The notes under the pieces are model-generated. The model saw nothing but the letters and a program-made list of their open reading frames with translations, was not told where the DNA came from and made no database searches. The translations under genes and the position numbers were made by a program. From Bacteroides sp. (GTDB lineage Bacteria > Bacteroidota > Bacteroidia > Bacteroidales > UBA7960): 64,000 bases of DNA. Below, in pieces: positions 16,918 through 25,446 of this stretch (positions are counted from its first letter, which is position 1; every line of letters starts with the position of its first letter). The stretch spans positions 1 to 64,000 of the forward strand of contig JAZBOS010000151.1 of assembly GCA_036351255.1 (NCBI GenBank), read 5' to 3'.

Positions 16918-17850
16918 ATGAAAAGGCTTTTGTGTTTGATTGTTTTCTTGCTGTTCAACTGGGCCGGGTTCCCCTTGCGGTCGGTTGCAGAGGTAACGGA
17001 TTCGGTGGCTGCGGAGAATGTTTTCTTTCGCTCTATCCGGGCAAATCAGGCTGAAAGCTATATCACTTTTGGGCAGGGATTTGGCAATATGGAACCCTTG
17101 GTCTTCGAGGCCCTGATCGCTCCCTATTTCCTGTTGCGTACCAACCGCGATGCCAGGCTGGGGGCCACCCTTTCTTCGTCCATCATCCTGCGAATGAAGG
17201 CTAAGGAGTCCTTCCCGGTGAGGGCACCCAGCTATATGCCAGGTCTCACCTTTTATTTCCAGCTGCAAGATAAAGCTTTGGGGAACCAAACGTCGAGCTA
17301 TCTCTTTCTTACCTTGGAGCATCATTCCAACGGGCAGTATGAAACTTTTTTCAATGATGATGGGTCCTATAATACAGAGACGGGCAACTTCTCCACCAAT
17401 TTTCTGGAGCTGGGGGTGTTCGTCAATCAGAATGTGCTGCCCTTCGAGAAAACTATAGATTATTTCCGCACTTCCATCGAATGGCATCCGGATGTGGTAA
17501 GGAGCGAGGAGCTGAAGGGCCGCTACAGTTTTCTGAGGTGGCACAACAGTTTTAGGATCTTTCGCTTTCCCGGACAAGATTCCTTTAAAAAACATCACGC
17601 AAACATGGAGATCCCTAGGGTGCAAACCAAAGTAGAGACCACCTGGATGTTTGGTGACATGGAGGGAGCCGCTTTCTTTGATGCAGGCGAAAGGTTCAAC
17701 CTTTCTCTGACCATCGCTTACAGACCTCGTGTACTTAACGATGTAAGCCTGTTTGTGAATTTTTATTCCGGTAAGGATTACTACAATATGCAATTTTTCC
17801 GCAGGATCAACACCCTGCGATTTGGCGTCCAAGCCTTTGCTTTTAAATAA
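16918..17850 (+). CDS. Phospholipase A1 (OmpLA)-like outer-membrane beta-barrel
   Basis: 310 residues with a signal peptide (cleavage near VAEV) and alternating hydrophobic beta-strands to the end (FGVQAFAFK). LTLEHHSNGQ (residues 132-140) followed by STNFLELG (159-166) resembles the OmpLA catalytic block, where His142, Ser144 and Asn156 act within HxSNG...N; here His135, Ser137 and Asn161 would be the counterparts. OmpLA hydrolyses phospholipids mislocated to the outer leaflet. The gap between Ser and Asn is longer than in the enterobacterial enzyme. Starts 10 bases after the RND gene. An uncharacterised barrel without enzymatic activity is the alternative. Confidence 0.6.
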   Translation: MKRLLCLIVFLLFNWAGFPLRSVAEVTDSVAAENVFFRSIRANQAESYITFGQGFGNMEPLVFEALIAPYFLLRTNRDARLGATLSSSIILRMKAKESFPVRAPSYMPGLTFYFQLQDKALGNQTSSYLFLTLEHHSNGQYETFFNDDGSYNTETGNFSTNFLELGVFVNQNVLPFEKTIDYFRTSIEWHPDVVRSEELKGRYSFLRWHNSFRIFRFPGQDSFKKHHANMEIPRVQTKVETTWMFGDMEGAAFFDAGERFNLSLTIAYRPRVLNDVSLFVNFYSGKDYYNMQFFRRINTLRFGVQAFAFK

Positions 17851-17903
17851 ATCAAATTTTTTAACCCAAATTTTTAACTGAATTTTATTAAGGAGAATGT
17901 ATT

Positions 17904-18683
17904 ATGAAAACACTAAAATGGAGTTTTATCATTCCTTTTTCGATCCTGCTTCTTGGCAGTACCCAAACTTCTGCCCAAATGACCGGGCAGCAAATTATGG
18001 AGAAGGTTTATAATAACCCCTCGGGTGAAGATACCCAGGGCGAACTGACCATGACCCTGATAAACAGCCGGGGAGAACAGCGCGTGCGCAACTTGTCTCA
18101 ATTCATCAAAAACGATGGGAAAGTAGAGAAGAAGATCATGTTTTTCACTGCCCCTGCCGATGTTCGTAACACTTCTTTTATGAACTGGAGTTATACCGAT
18201 GGCCGTGCCGATGACCAGTGGATCTATCTGCCTGCCCTCAGGCGTGTAAGACGCATTTCAAGCGACAGCAAGAGCGATTACTTTATGGGTTCCGATTTTA
18301 CCTACGATGACCTGGGCGACCGTCATCCAAGCCAGGATACCCATAAGTTGTTGCGTGAAGAAACCATTGACGGGAAAGCCTGCTATGTCGTGGAGAGTAC
18401 GCCCAAAGAAAGCGGTTACATGTATTCAAAGACCATTACCTGGGTCATGAAGGACAACTACCTGGGTTTAAAACGGGAATTTTATGATGATCGGGGACGC
18501 CTCCTGAAAGAACTGACGCTGAAAGATTATGCTAAGATTTCAGGCTTCTGGACCCTGCTTGAAGCCCAGATGGAAAACGTCCAGAGGAATCACCGCACCA
18601 CCATGAAGTTTTCCGATGTAAAAGTGAACCAGGGCATTCCTGACAGTAAATTTTCGGAACGCAGCATGACGCTTGGGCAATAA
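17904..18683 (+). CDS. LolA-like outer-membrane lipoprotein-sorting family protein
   Basis: 259 residues with a signal peptide ending TSAQ. The sequence (GQQIMEKVYNNPSGEDTQG, then IMFFTAPADVRNTSFMNWSY, DDQWIYLPALRRVRRISSDS, DFTYDDLGDR) is typical of the LolA-like proteins encoded with MMPL exporters. They have a half-barrel with a hydrophobic groove and carry lipid cargo through the periplasm. Sits 53 bases after the phospholipase-like gene and 14 before the next barrel. Probable shuttle between exporter and outer membrane; this is inferred from family and order. Confidence 0.85.
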   Translation: MKTLKWSFIIPFSILLLGSTQTSAQMTGQQIMEKVYNNPSGEDTQGELTMTLINSRGEQRVRNLSQFIKNDGKVEKKIMFFTAPADVRNTSFMNWSYTDGRADDQWIYLPALRRVRRISSDSKSDYFMGSDFTYDDLGDRHPSQDTHKLLREETIDGKACYVVESTPKESGYMYSKTITWVMKDNYLGLKREFYDDRGRLLKELTLKDYAKISGFWTLLEAQMENVQRNHRTTMKFSDVKVNQGIPDSKFSERSMTLGQ

Positions 18684-18697
18684 AAATCTGAATAAAT

Positions 18698-19942
18698 ATG
18701 ATGATGAAAAGTAAAATTCTTATCACGGTCTTTCTGCTGACACTATTTATTGTGCCTGCAAAATCGCAGGAGCAGGTCAACCTTTCAGGCTTCCTGCGAA
18801 ACTATACCGGGGTGCTGACCGGGCAGGGCAATGAATTCTCCATTCTGCAGAACACCTTCGATTTTAACTTGGAAACCAGGGGCTCGCGAAAGGCACTGAA
18901 GGTGAACCCATACCTCTATCATTATTCCGACAGGAAACTTGAACTTGGTCTTCGCGAGGCTTATCTCGACCTCTATTTTAATCATTTCGACCTCCGGGTG
19001 GGAAAGCAGCAAATCATCTATGGCAAGGCCGAAGGGGTTTTTATCACTGATGTGGTTTCTCCCAAAGATTTGCGTGAGTTTTTGTTGCCCGAGTTTGATG
19101 AGATACGCATGGGGGTTACGGCTGCAAAACTAAACTTTTACAAAGGGAACAACACCTTTGAACTGGTTTGGGTACCTATCTTTACGCCCACCCAGCTACC
19201 CGAAGAGGGTTCTATCTGGCGGCCTGCGATGCCCTTTCCTTTTACACCTTCCTTTGACCTTTCGACAAAGGAAGTGAATCCTGAGCTGGAAAACAGCGAA
19301 TTGTTTCTGCGCTATTCAGCAATGACTCCAGGGATCGATTTTGAATTGGCAGGAGGGTATTTCTTTGATGATGACCCCATCAACCATATAACAAGGCAGA
19401 TAGATCCGGAGACCATGATGTTGACAGGCCTTATCGCCCGCCCCGAACATCACAGGCTGGCCATGGGGGGAGGTAGCTTCAGCACGCAGATAGGGCCTTT
19501 GCTCTTGCGGAGCGAGGCTGGGTATTACAATGGTAAGTACTTTCAGACCTCAACCCCATCGGTGGCCGATGGTACCATTGAAAAAGACTATCTCCATTAT
19601 ATGGCCGGACTTGATTACAACCTTGCTGGAATTACCCTTACCGCCCAGTTTATCCAGGAATATATCCTTGACTATGAAGAAGGAATCATGAATGAGGAGT
19701 TTGAAAACACCATGACTTTCCTCGCAAAAAAGGATTTCCTGAGGGAGAAACTTTGGATAGAACTATTTTCCTATGTTGGGCTAAATCGTGGCGATGCCCT
19801 CATACGGCCTAAGATGACCTATTCCTTTGCCGATGGCTTTGACATTCAGTTGGGAGCCAACATTTTTACGGGCACTGAGGGTCGCTTCGGGCAATTCAAC
19901 GACAACGACATGGTTTACACCAAGCTGAAATACAGTTTCTAA
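18698..19942 (+). CDS. Outer-membrane beta-barrel protein (DUF1302-like) of the exporter locus
   Basis: 414 residues: signal peptide (ends AKSQ), then amphipathic beta-strands throughout. The features LELGLREAYLDLYFNHFDLRVGKQQIIYGKAEGVFITDVVSPKDLR recall the DUF1302-type barrels paired with LolA-like and MMPL proteins in other bacteria. The last strand ends KLKYSF, a usual barrel terminus. It is the last gene of the cluster and is followed by a terminator. A porin-like exit or insertion point for the exported lipid is inferred. Three tandem ATGs make the exact start uncertain by two codons. Confidence 0.72.
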   Translation: MMMKSKILITVFLLTLFIVPAKSQEQVNLSGFLRNYTGVLTGQGNEFSILQNTFDFNLETRGSRKALKVNPYLYHYSDRKLELGLREAYLDLYFNHFDLRVGKQQIIYGKAEGVFITDVVSPKDLREFLLPEFDEIRMGVTAAKLNFYKGNNTFELVWVPIFTPTQLPEEGSIWRPAMPFPFTPSFDLSTKEVNPELENSELFLRYSAMTPGIDFELAGGYFFDDDPINHITRQIDPETMMLTGLIARPEHHRLAMGGGSFSTQIGPLLLRSEAGYYNGKYFQTSTPSVADGTIEKDYLHYMAGLDYNLAGITLTAQFIQEYILDYEEGIMNEEFENTMTFLAKKDFLREKLWIELFSYVGLNRGDALIRPKMTYSFADGFDIQLGANIFTGTEGRFGQFNDNDMVYTKLKYSF

Positions 19943-19969
19943 CAGCTGGTGCTATACCATATTTCAAAT

Positions 19970-20014
19970 ACATCCTGTTGCAAAAGCGAATTGACTTTGC
20001 AACGGGATGTGTTC
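19970..20014 (+). terminator. Terminator of the lipid-trafficking locus
   Basis: ACATCCTGTTGCAAA (19970-19984) pairs with TTTGCAACGGGATGT (19996-20010), one G-T pair, followed by a T-rich tail. Confidence 0.7.
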
Positions 20015-20093
20015 TTTCTTTTAGGGTTATTGAAAAAAAGTGCCTGTTTTTCATTAATTTAGCCTTAGCCTTTAACAATATACTGATCCAATT

Positions 20094-20651
20094 ATGAAAA
20101 AGATCCTGATTCTTTTGGCTTTACCGTTCTCCCTGTTTTTTGGTTCCTGCGGCCCGCGTGAACAACAGACTGAAGAACCTGAGACAGATACCCTGGTGAT
20201 ATATGTTGGCCGGGACACCCTGCTGCCGGGCGAGGAAAGCATACAAATGATCCCTGTGCCCGACCGTTTGATTGCTGTTTCTTCAGATCTTGAACTGTCA
20301 GAAAAAATCAGGCTGCTGGCCGACACCATTTCCGCCTGTTGCTTCAACAACTTGCCGATGGAGATCCTGTCAATCGATACCCTGCCCGAAACAGGGGTCG
20401 TGCTGATGGTGAACCTGGTGGAATTCCCTAATTATGAAGGGCCGGGGACGATGGATTCTTACCAGAGCTGGTATGACTTCTTCCAGGGCAGTATGGGCGG
20501 GATGAATACCAGCATCACCCTGCGCGAATCTTTCCTTCAGCCTGATTATGACGGTGTGTGGATTGATGCCGTGGCTTTTTATTACCAGGGTGATCCCATC
20601 GGGGCCTGGGATCATCTCCTGCTCGAAGGCGTGCTGGCTTCCGGAGAATAA
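20094..20651 (+). CDS. Hypothetical lipoprotein
   Basis: 185 residues. The lipobox is FFGSCGP with Cys19. The mature part is acidic and resembles a small alpha/beta domain (VLMVNLVEFPNYEGPG, then YQSWYDFFQGSMGG). It has a faint likeness to GerMN-type secreted domains, but not enough to name it. It stands alone between the lipid-trafficking locus and the convergent V-ATPase operon. Confidence 0.6.
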   Translation: MKKILILLALPFSLFFGSCGPREQQTEEPETDTLVIYVGRDTLLPGEESIQMIPVPDRLIAVSSDLELSEKIRLLADTISACCFNNLPMEILSIDTLPETGVVLMVNLVEFPNYEGPGTMDSYQSWYDFFQGSMGGMNTSITLRESFLQPDYDGVWIDAVAFYYQGDPIGAWDHLLLEGVLASGE

Positions 20652-21160
20652 AAAATAATTCAGGCTCAAAGGTTTTTTTATGGCCAATTCCCTTTTAATT
20701 AAGGCGATGCTTTTTTCCTCTTTAGGCTTGTAATCAGCTTACCCCACAACGTTTTCATTCTCTTCATTTTTCCCAAATGAGGGGCTGTCTCGGGTGACAA
20801 TATGCGGTTTTCCTTGATTAATGCACTTTTGTGATGAAGTCTTACAGCCTTCCCATTCGCCCCTTTTTCTCATTTATTATGAAAAAAATTTTTACAGCAA
20901 AGCACTGGTTGAGGCCCTTCGGGGTTTAATCAGACTCGGGGTTCAAACGTATCTGAAACGTAATTAAAACGTAGTTTAGACGTTGGTGCACGTCTAAACT
21001 ACGTCTTAACTACGTGTTAACTACGTCTGAACTACGTTTAAACTCTGAACCAGACCCTATCCTGATTTGACTTCTTTTCAGTTCATTTTTGAAAGCAATT
21101 TCATAGGAAATGGACGGCAGGGAAGGGGAGATGGCTATTCTTAGGGGTTCTGGTCAGGAC
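20652..21160. other. Intergenic region holding repeat copy 3
   Basis: About 510 bases between convergent genes. It contains the palindromic repeat at 20940-21051. A 16-codon open frame at 20879-20929 (MKKIFTAKHWLRPFGV) is too short to call. The rest shows nothing recognisable. Confidence 0.6.
20940..21051. repeat. Palindromic intergenic repeat with 11-base periodicity, copy 3 (diverged type)
   Basis: A hairpin of 15-base arms (20969-20983 and 20990-21004, ACGTAGTTTAGACGT and its complement) surrounds TGGTGC. Outside it, 11-base units continue. Right side: TAAACTACGTC (20995), TTAACTACGTG (21006), TTAACTACGTC (21017), TGAACTACGTT (21028). Left side, in the opposite sense: AAACGTATCTG (20945), AAACGTAATTA (20956), AAACGTAGTTT (20967). 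GGTTCA and TGAACC close the two ends. It aligns without gaps to copies 1 and 2, and the differences in the arms are paired. Confidence 0.85.
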
Positions 21161-21162
21161 AT

Positions 21163-21202
21163 AAAAAAAAGAGGCTGCCTCGTGCATTTGAGACAGCCTC
21201 TT
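21163..21202 (-). terminator. Terminator of the V-ATPase operon
   Basis: GAGGCTG (21171-21177) pairs with CAGCCTC (21194-21200), with inner CTC/GAG. Eight A at 21163-21170 give the T run on the minus strand. It lies just after the K-subunit stop at 21225. Confidence 0.85.
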
Positions 21203-21224
21203 GTGAAATTTTGATATCTGTTGC

Positions 21225-21701
<477 letters not shown>

Positions 21702-23519
21702 TTAAGTTAATTTTTTAAATGGTTCGTATTTCTTTCCACCACCGGTAAAGCCGGCATTTTTGTAAAATTCAACAAAGGTCAGACGAAGGGGGTGAACGAA
21801 GGCACCCAGTCCTGACATGAAAATGTTAATGCTGTGCCCAATGACGAGGATCACGACCATGATCAGGATGTTGAGCACGGGAATGTCACCGCTCATCTGG
21901 ACAGCCAGGCTGTTGAACACCAGCCCAAGAATGGCGCTGGAGATTCCCAGGGCAAACAAACGGATGTATGAAAGCAAGTCGCCTAAAAGGCCGGTGACCA
22001 TATTATAAGTGTTCCACAAGCCACTGCCGATGTTCATGAACACATTACGGCCAAGGTTGTTGAGGGGCAAAATCAGCAACCCGCTTACCCCCAAAAGAAT
22101 GTATTGGGCGATTTTCAAGTTCTCAAGAGGGATGTTAGAGAACATGCTGATCAGGTAAAGGGTGATCCCGCCCACAAGCAACAGAATCCAGCCCAAGGTA
22201 CCCAAGGCAAAGCCCCAGCCAAACTGTTTGGTCTCATTTACTGCTTTGATAAATAAACCAAAGATGATTTGTACACCCCCAAAGAGCAGGGCAAGGTAAA
22301 ACAGTAAATTGTTAATGTCGGTACCTTCAGCTTTAAACCGCTCAGCAAGTGTGCTGTAAACAGGTAAGCCTGTCTCATAAAGGGGAATGCCAAAGAAGGT
22401 CCCACCAATCAGGCCAAACAAAATGGTTGACAGGCCAAGGTAAAATACCAAGCCCAAGACGGGTTTCAGGGGCTTTGACACCTTTTTCTTAAATACGAGG
22501 GCCAGGATGGCCATCAAAATGCCATAGCCAGCATCTCCCAGGCAGAAACCAAAGAAGAGCATATAGAATGGCGCAAAGAAAGGCGTCAGGTCAAGTTCAC
22601 CATATTTCGGCAAAGAGTAAAGCTGGCCCAGCATCTCGAATTTCTCTGAAAATTCCTTGTTTTTAAGCAGGACGGGTGGCTTTTCCTCCTGCGTGGCTTT
22701 CTCTTCCACGTACAGGATGTCGTTGGTTGCAAGAAAAGCCACCAGGTCTTCTTTCTTCTCTTCAGGTACCCAGCCTTCCAGCAACATCACCTTTTCGTCG
22801 GCTTCCTTAACGGTATTTTCAAGAACCCTTTCAAAGTGCAGGTCTTCTTTCAGTTGCAGCAAGTATTGCTGAATGGCTTCAAGGCTTTCAGAAGCGTGCT
22901 GGTCAAATTTGGCCTGTATGGCTTCAATTTCCTCGTTGAGTTTCTGCTTGTAGAAGTTCAGTTCAGAGATGGGACGCTCGGGTTGCCGCATCTCTTCTAG
23001 TTCCAGGTCAAGGACATCCTCTTCACGTTTCACCAGGATCAGGTAATAAAGCCCGGCGTGCTGGCCAACCACTTCTATGGGGTATTGCTGAAGCCATTCC
23101 TCCTCAAATTTTCTGGCCGATACAGTGTAGAATTTAACCTCAAGTCCTTCATCCTTCAGCTTTTGGATGGTTTCGGGGGTGAAGTCGCCCCAGGGGGCGG
23201 AATAGGAAATCTCTTTCCTGAGGACACTGAGCTGCTGATGCTTGTTTTCGAGTTCTTGCTGAAGCTGATCGACTCCTTCAAAGGCTTCCTTTCCATCAAG
23301 CCCCTGTTTTGGTGAAGGGTTTTCAATCTCGCGCTTTAACAGGAACTTCACCACTCCATTTACCTTGTTTATCAGGTCATACCTTTCCAGGACCGAATCC
23401 GGAACGTCTTTCTGCCGTTCGATCAGGTGAAGCACGCCCAGCTGACGCATATCCTCAAGGAACTTCAGGTAGTCCTTATGGTATACCAGGAAGGAATATT
23501 TTTTCATGGGTGCTATCAT
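21702..23519 (-). CDS. ntpI: V-type ATPase subunit I (stator, a-like)
   Basis: 605 residues. The N-terminal half (about 1-330) is soluble and helical, with coiled coil, and links to the peripheral stalk. The C-terminal half has about seven membrane segments starting at FFAPFYMLFFGFCLGDAGYG, the well-conserved motif of subunit I. YIRLFALGISSAILGLVFNSLA near residue 510 carries the conserved Arg that meets the rotor carboxylate. It overlaps the D gene by 4 bases (translational coupling). Confidence 0.92.
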   Translation of the reverse strand: MIAPMKKYSFLVYHKDYLKFLEDMRQLGVLHLIERQKDVPDSVLERYDLINKVNGVVKFLLKREIENPSPKQGLDGKEAFEGVDQLQQELENKHQQLSVLRKEISYSAPWGDFTPETIQKLKDEGLEVKFYTVSARKFEEEWLQQYPIEVVGQHAGLYYLILVKREEDVLDLELEEMRQPERPISELNFYKQKLNEEIEAIQAKFDQHASESLEAIQQYLLQLKEDLHFERVLENTVKEADEKVMLLEGWVPEEKKEDLVAFLATNDILYVEEKATQEEKPPVLLKNKEFSEKFEMLGQLYSLPKYGELDLTPFFAPFYMLFFGFCLGDAGYGILMAILALVFKKKVSKPLKPVLGLVFYLGLSTILFGLIGGTFFGIPLYETGLPVYSTLAERFKAEGTDINNLLFYLALLFGGVQIIFGLFIKAVNETKQFGWGFALGTLGWILLLVGGITLYLISMFSNIPLENLKIAQYILLGVSGLLILPLNNLGRNVFMNIGSGLWNTYNMVTGLLGDLLSYIRLFALGISSAILGLVFNSLAVQMSGDIPVLNILIMVVILVIGHSINIFMSGLGAFVHPLRLTFVEFYKNAGFTGGGKKYEPFKKLT

Positions 23520-24118
23520 ACGCTGGCCTCCATTTCCTGAATACGGGTTTTTACAATCTTTTGGGAAGCTTTCGAGAGGTTTTCCTCATCTTCAAGGTAG
23601 CGCTTGATCTTAAGAATGGCTTCCTGGAATCCGGGAATCTGCACCTTTTCGTAAAGGTTTACCTTTTGCGTGGTCTTGCGGCGGGCGTGATCGAGCAATT
23701 CCATCTTTTGAAAGAAGACTTCTCTTTCAATAGCTATTTGTGCCAGTTCCTTCACGATGCTGATGCCATCAAGGTACCAACCCGGTCGGTTGAAGATGCT
23801 GAACTCCTTAACGGAGAACTTCACCCCCTCAAGCACCGGGGTCTTCACGCCGGCGATCTTTTTCACAGTCAAATCCACGTCCTCAATGCTCACAAGATCG
23901 TTGTCAAATTCGCCCCAAAGCTCAATAGCACGCTGGTAGGCCTCAAGTTTTTTGTTGAGCTTTTGCTCAAACTCCTCGGCCGTGGTCTTGGCTTTTTTCA
24001 CCTCCACCCGCAGGGCAGCTTCTTTGTTTTTCAGGGTAGGCAAGGCGCGTTCCCTGACTTTCAGCTGCTTGTCTATGTGCTGGAGAGAGGTTTTATTATA
24101 TTGAAATTTAATCGCCAT
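23516..24118 (-). CDS. ntpD: V-type ATPase subunit D (central stalk)
   Basis: 200 residues, two long helices at the ends (FQYNKTSLQHIDKQLKVRER and the C-terminal IKRYLEDEENLSKASQKIVK) that form the rotor shaft inside the A3B3 hexamer. Length and the K/R-rich start fit the family. Overlaps the I gene by 4 bases and stands 2 bases from the B gene. Confidence 0.88.
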   Translation of the reverse strand: MAIKFQYNKTSLQHIDKQLKVRERALPTLKNKEAALRVEVKKAKTTAEEFEQKLNKKLEAYQRAIELWGEFDNDLVSIEDVDLTVKKIAGVKTPVLEGVKFSVKEFSIFNRPGWYLDGISIVKELAQIAIEREVFFQKMELLDHARRKTTQKVNLYEKVQIPGFQEAILKIKRYLEDEENLSKASQKIVKTRIQEMEASV

Positions 24119-24120
24119 AA

Positions 24121-25446
24121 TTAGTTTTTCTTCCAGTATTTGTCAACAAACTCCTGGCGGATACCTACCTCGGCGGGGGTAAAGTGCTTTTCGAAGAGTT
24201 CATAAGCCGTTTCCAGCATGGTATCCACATCGATATTCACGTCAATGGCCAACAGCTTTTCCGAATAGCCTTTGGCAAACTCCAGTGTACGCTCGTCGTA
24301 ATCTGTCAGGTCGAAGCCGTTCTCGAGCTTGGTCTTTGCGTTGGCAGCATCAGCAAAAAGCCGCACGGCAGAGTTCATTACCTGCGGGTGGTCTTCGCGG
24401 GTTTTCTTGCCAATCACAAGCTGCTTCAGACGCGAAAGACTGCGGAAGGGGTCTACGATTACTTTCCCCACGTCGCTGTCCTTACGCAGAAAAAGCTGAC
24501 CTTCAGTGATATACCCCGTATTATCGGGAATAGCATGCGTGATGTCGCCGCCTGAAAGCGTGGTAACCGCTACAATGGTAATTGAACCACCGTCAGGAAA
24601 CTGAACGGCTTTTTCATACAGGCGTGCCAGGTCAGAATAGAGCGATCCGGGCATACTGTCCTTGGAGGGGATTTGGTCCATACGGTTGGATACGATACTC
24701 AGGGCGTCAGCATAAAGTGTGAGGTCGGTCAACAGCACCAGCACTTTCTGTTTTTTATCCACTGCAAAATACTCAGCAGCCGCCAGGGCCATGTCTGGCA
24801 CCAGAAGGCGCTCAACAGGCGGGTCCTCGGTGGTGTTGATGAAGCCAACGATACGGTCGAGGGCTCCGGCATTATCAAATACATGTTTAAAATACAGGTA
24901 GTCGTCGTTGGTGAGGCCTACCCCGCCAAGAATGATCTTGTCGGCCTGTGCCCTCAAGGCTACCATGGCCATCACCTGGTTGAAGGGCTGGTCGGGGTCG
25001 GCGAAGAAAGGGATCTTTTGTCCGGTTACCAGGGTATTGTTGAGGTCAATGCCTGCAATACCCGTGGCGATAAGCTCGGAAGGCTGCTTGCGGCGCACCG
25101 GGTTCACGCTGGGCCCCCCGATCTCACGTTCTTCTCCCATGATATTACTGCCATCCAAAGGCTCGCCGTAGGCGTTGAAGAATCGCCCGGCCAGGTCATC
25201 GCTCACTTTCAGGGTTGGTGCCTTTCCGGTGAAAATAACCTCGGCATTCGTGGGAATCCCTTCTGTGCCGGCAAATACCTGCAGGGTCACTACATCACCC
25301 ATGATCTTTACTACCTGGGCCAGGCGCCCATCCACAATGGCCAGCTCTTCGTTGCCAATGCCTGAAGCATGCAGTGATACAGTAGCCTTGGTTAATTGAA
25401 ACAACTTGGTATATACGCGTTGAAATGCTTTGGTGTCTTTTTCCAT
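24121..25446 (-). CDS. ntpB: V-type ATPase subunit B (regulatory nucleotide-binding)
   Basis: 441 residues, homologous to F-ATPase alpha. Features: GRFFNAYGEPLDG, PSELIATGIAGIDLNNTLVTGQKIPFF (about residues 120-147, the degenerate P-loop region without GKT), LLTDLTLYADALSIVSNRMDQIPSKDSMPGSLYSDLARLYE around 240-280, and LSRLKQLVIG. It alternates with subunit A in the hexamer and binds but does not hydrolyse nucleotide at its main site. Overlaps the A gene stop by one base. Confidence 0.94.
   Translation of the reverse strand: MEKDTKAFQRVYTKLFQLTKATVSLHASGIGNEELAIVDGRLAQVVKIMGDVVTLQVFAGTEGIPTNAEVIFTGKAPTLKVSDDLAGRFFNAYGEPLDGSNIMGEEREIGGPSVNPVRRKQPSELIATGIAGIDLNNTLVTGQKIPFFADPDQPFNQVMAMVALRAQADKIILGGVGLTNDDYLYFKHVFDNAGALDRIVGFINTTEDPPVERLLVPDMALAAAEYFAVDKKQKVLVLLTDLTLYADALSIVSNRMDQIPSKDSMPGSLYSDLARLYEKAVQFPDGGSITIVAVTTLSGGDITHAIPDNTGYITEGQLFLRKDSDVGKVIVDPFRSLSRLKQLVIGKKTREDHPQVMNSAVRLFADAANAKTKLENGFDLTDYDERTLEFAKGYSEKLLAIDVNIDVDTMLETAYELFEKHFTPAEVGIRQEFVDKYWKKN

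Noticed and set aside
16855..17832. 325-codon open frame opposite the phospholipase-like gene
   Set aside because: The plus-strand gene has a signal peptide, barrel pattern and operon spacing; the antisense frame has none of these.
20879..20929. 16-codon open frame (MKKIFTAKHWLRPFGV)
   Set aside because: It looks like a small peptide start but is too short to separate from chance, with no partner gene to attenuate.
20940..21051. CRISPR array
   Set aside because: Units are 11 bases without spacers and are arranged head to head; there are no cas genes.
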